A stretch of 64,000 bases of DNA, from positions 62,001-126,000 of the forward strand of contig NZ_JAFBDQ010000008.1 of NCBI RefSeq assembly GCF_016908315.1, in the 5' to 3' direction. The notes under the pieces are model-generated. The model was not told the DNA's origin. It did not search any database and saw nothing but the letters and a program-made list of their open reading frames with translations. A program made the position numbers and the translations under genes. Each line of letters opens with the position of its first letter. The first letter of the stretch is position 1. The DNA is from Halanaerobacter jeridensis (GTDB lineage: Bacteria > Bacillota > Halanaerobiia > Halobacteroidales > Halobacteroidaceae). Positions 63,153 through 64,000 of the stretch are shown here, piece by piece.

Positions 63153-64000
63153 TTAGTTATATTTTGCTAAAACTACCCGCTCTATATCAGAATAATCTTT
63201 CTTTATTTCAATATTAGAATAATTTCTCTTCTTTAATAAATCCGCTACATCTTGACTCTGTTCAATACCTACTTCAAAGATTATTAATCCATCTGTAGTT
63301 AAATAATCTACAGCCTGATCAATAATCTTACGATAATAATCTAAACCATCTTGTCCACCATCAAGGGCCAAACTTGGCTCCTGCTGTACTTCTTCTTGCA
63401 AACCATCTATCTCACCAGAAGGAATATAGGGCGGATTAGAGACTATAATATCTACTTTCTCATCTAGAGGCTCTAATAAATTTCCCTCTTTAAATTCTAA
63501 TTGCTCCTCAACTTCTAAATTAGCAGCATTTTCCTGGGCTATTGCTAAACTAGACTCAGAAATATCAATTGCTATTCCCTGCACTAATTTATCTGCTAAT
63601 TTAGCAATACTGATAATAATTGCTCCACTACCAGTTCCTATATCAGCAATTTTTACTTCCTCTTCTTCCCAAGTATCTATTCTATTTAAAATACTTTGCA
63701 CTAGATGCTCAGTTTCAGGACGGGGAATTAAGACATCAGAATTAACCTTAAACTTCAAACCCATAAATTCTTTTTCCCCTACTAAATAAGCAACTGGCGT
63801 ACCTTGACGACGTTTTAAAATCAGTTCACGATAAGTATCTACTTCATCAGGACTTAGAGGTCGGTCAAAATTAACATAGAGATTGATTCGCTCCATATCT
63901 AACAAATCTGCTAATAAGACTTCCGCATCTAAGCGCGGCTGAGCAATATCATATTTCTCAAAATAATCAACCGTTTTATCTAAAATTTCTTTAATATTCA
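63153..64000 (-). CDS. prmC: Peptide chain release factor N5-glutamine methyltransferase (5' end at window edge)
   Basis: Reads N-I-K-E-I-L-D-K-T-V-D-Y from the right edge; the start codon seems to lie across the border (TG visible at 64000-63999, first base outside). Class I SAM-dependent methylase: I-G-T-G-S-G-A-I-I binds SAM and the N-P-P-Y catalytic motif is in V-S-N-P-P-Y-I-P. It methylates the GGQ Gln of release factors; prfA is probably just upstream. 282 visible residues, near full length. Confidence 0.94.
   Translation of the reverse strand, partial: NIKEILDKTVDYFEKYDIAQPRLDAEVLLADLLDMERINLYVNFDRPLSPDEVDTYRELILKRRQGTPVAYLVGEKEFMGLKFKVNSDVLIPRPETEHLVQSILNRIDTWEEEEVKIADIGTGSGAIIISIAKLADKLVQGIAIDISESSLAIAQENAANLEVEEQLEFKEGNLLEPLDEKVDIIVSNPPYIPSGEIDGLQEEVQQEPSLALDGGQDGLDYYRKIIDQAVDYLTTDGLIIFEVGIEQSQDVADLLKKRNYSNIEIKKDYSDIERVVLAKYN

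Overview
The window is AT-rich DNA from a bacterium that combines spore-formation genes (SpoIIID, SpoIID, a SpoIIQ-like protein) with a full outer-membrane and lipopolysaccharide gene set (LpxA/B/C/D/I, MsbA, LptA/C/D/F/G, BamA, TamB, Skp-like proteins) and with flagellar P- and L-ring genes (FlgI, FlgH). That mix points to a diderm, endospore-forming Firmicute. Together with many acidic proteins, an apparently Na+-coupled ATP synthase and a glucosylglycerate (compatible-solute) locus, it fits the order Halanaerobiales, probably the family Halobacteroidaceae. The genus is an inference. Every gene I can support lies on the minus strand, so transcription runs from right to left.

Layout, left to right. 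1-7.1 kb: lipid A assembly and export (DUF374 acyltransferase cut by the edge, msbA, lpxB, lpxI, lpxA, fabZ, lpxC). 7.1-10.2 kb: an ABC pair made of a GlnQ-type ATPase and a 792-residue coiled-coil membrane protein of unknown function, sitting where an Lpt-associated ATPase might be expected. 10.3-16.2 kb: lptA, lptC, lptD and two lptF/lptG genes. 16.4-28.4 kb: a small beta-barrel protein, lpxD, three Skp/OmpH-type genes, bamA, tamB and a SpoIVB-like S55 peptidase. 28.4-33.2 kb: flagellar rod, P-ring and L-ring genes. 33.3-37.6 kb: spoIIID, a SpoIIQ-like gene, spoIID, murA and a YueI-family gene. 37.9-46.2 kb: the F1Fo ATP synthase operon, headed by a promoter, a c-di-AMP (ydaO-yuaA) riboswitch and a terminator. 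46.3-52.6 kb: a WecA/TagO-like transferase, comEB, upp, glyA, rpiB, mntP and the Sua5/YwlC gene. 52.8-62 kb: a glucosylglycerate locus (ABC importer, GT4 glycosyltransferase, GH13_18 phosphorylase, glycerate kinase, CdaR-type regulator). 62-64 kb: a C39-like peptidase and prmC, cut by the right edge.

The order prmC, ywlC, mntP, rpiB, glyA, upp, atp operon, murA, spoIID, spoIIQ, spoIIID, flhO/flhP, fabZ resembles the conserved Bacillus subtilis arrangement. Against that backbone, the outer-membrane block and the sugar/solute locus look like extra modules. Most intergenic gaps carry degenerate AGTRA-type tandem repeats or palindromes, several of which start at or overlap the stop codon of the preceding gene. 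I see no rRNA, tRNA, CRISPR array, transposase or prophage.

The strongest leads are the unassigned ABC pair inside the Lpt cluster, the c-di-AMP riboswitch controlling an ATP synthase, the mixed c-ring (one ordinary and one fused c subunit, the latter with one lost carboxylate), the glucosylglycerate locus, and the stop-codon-associated repeats.
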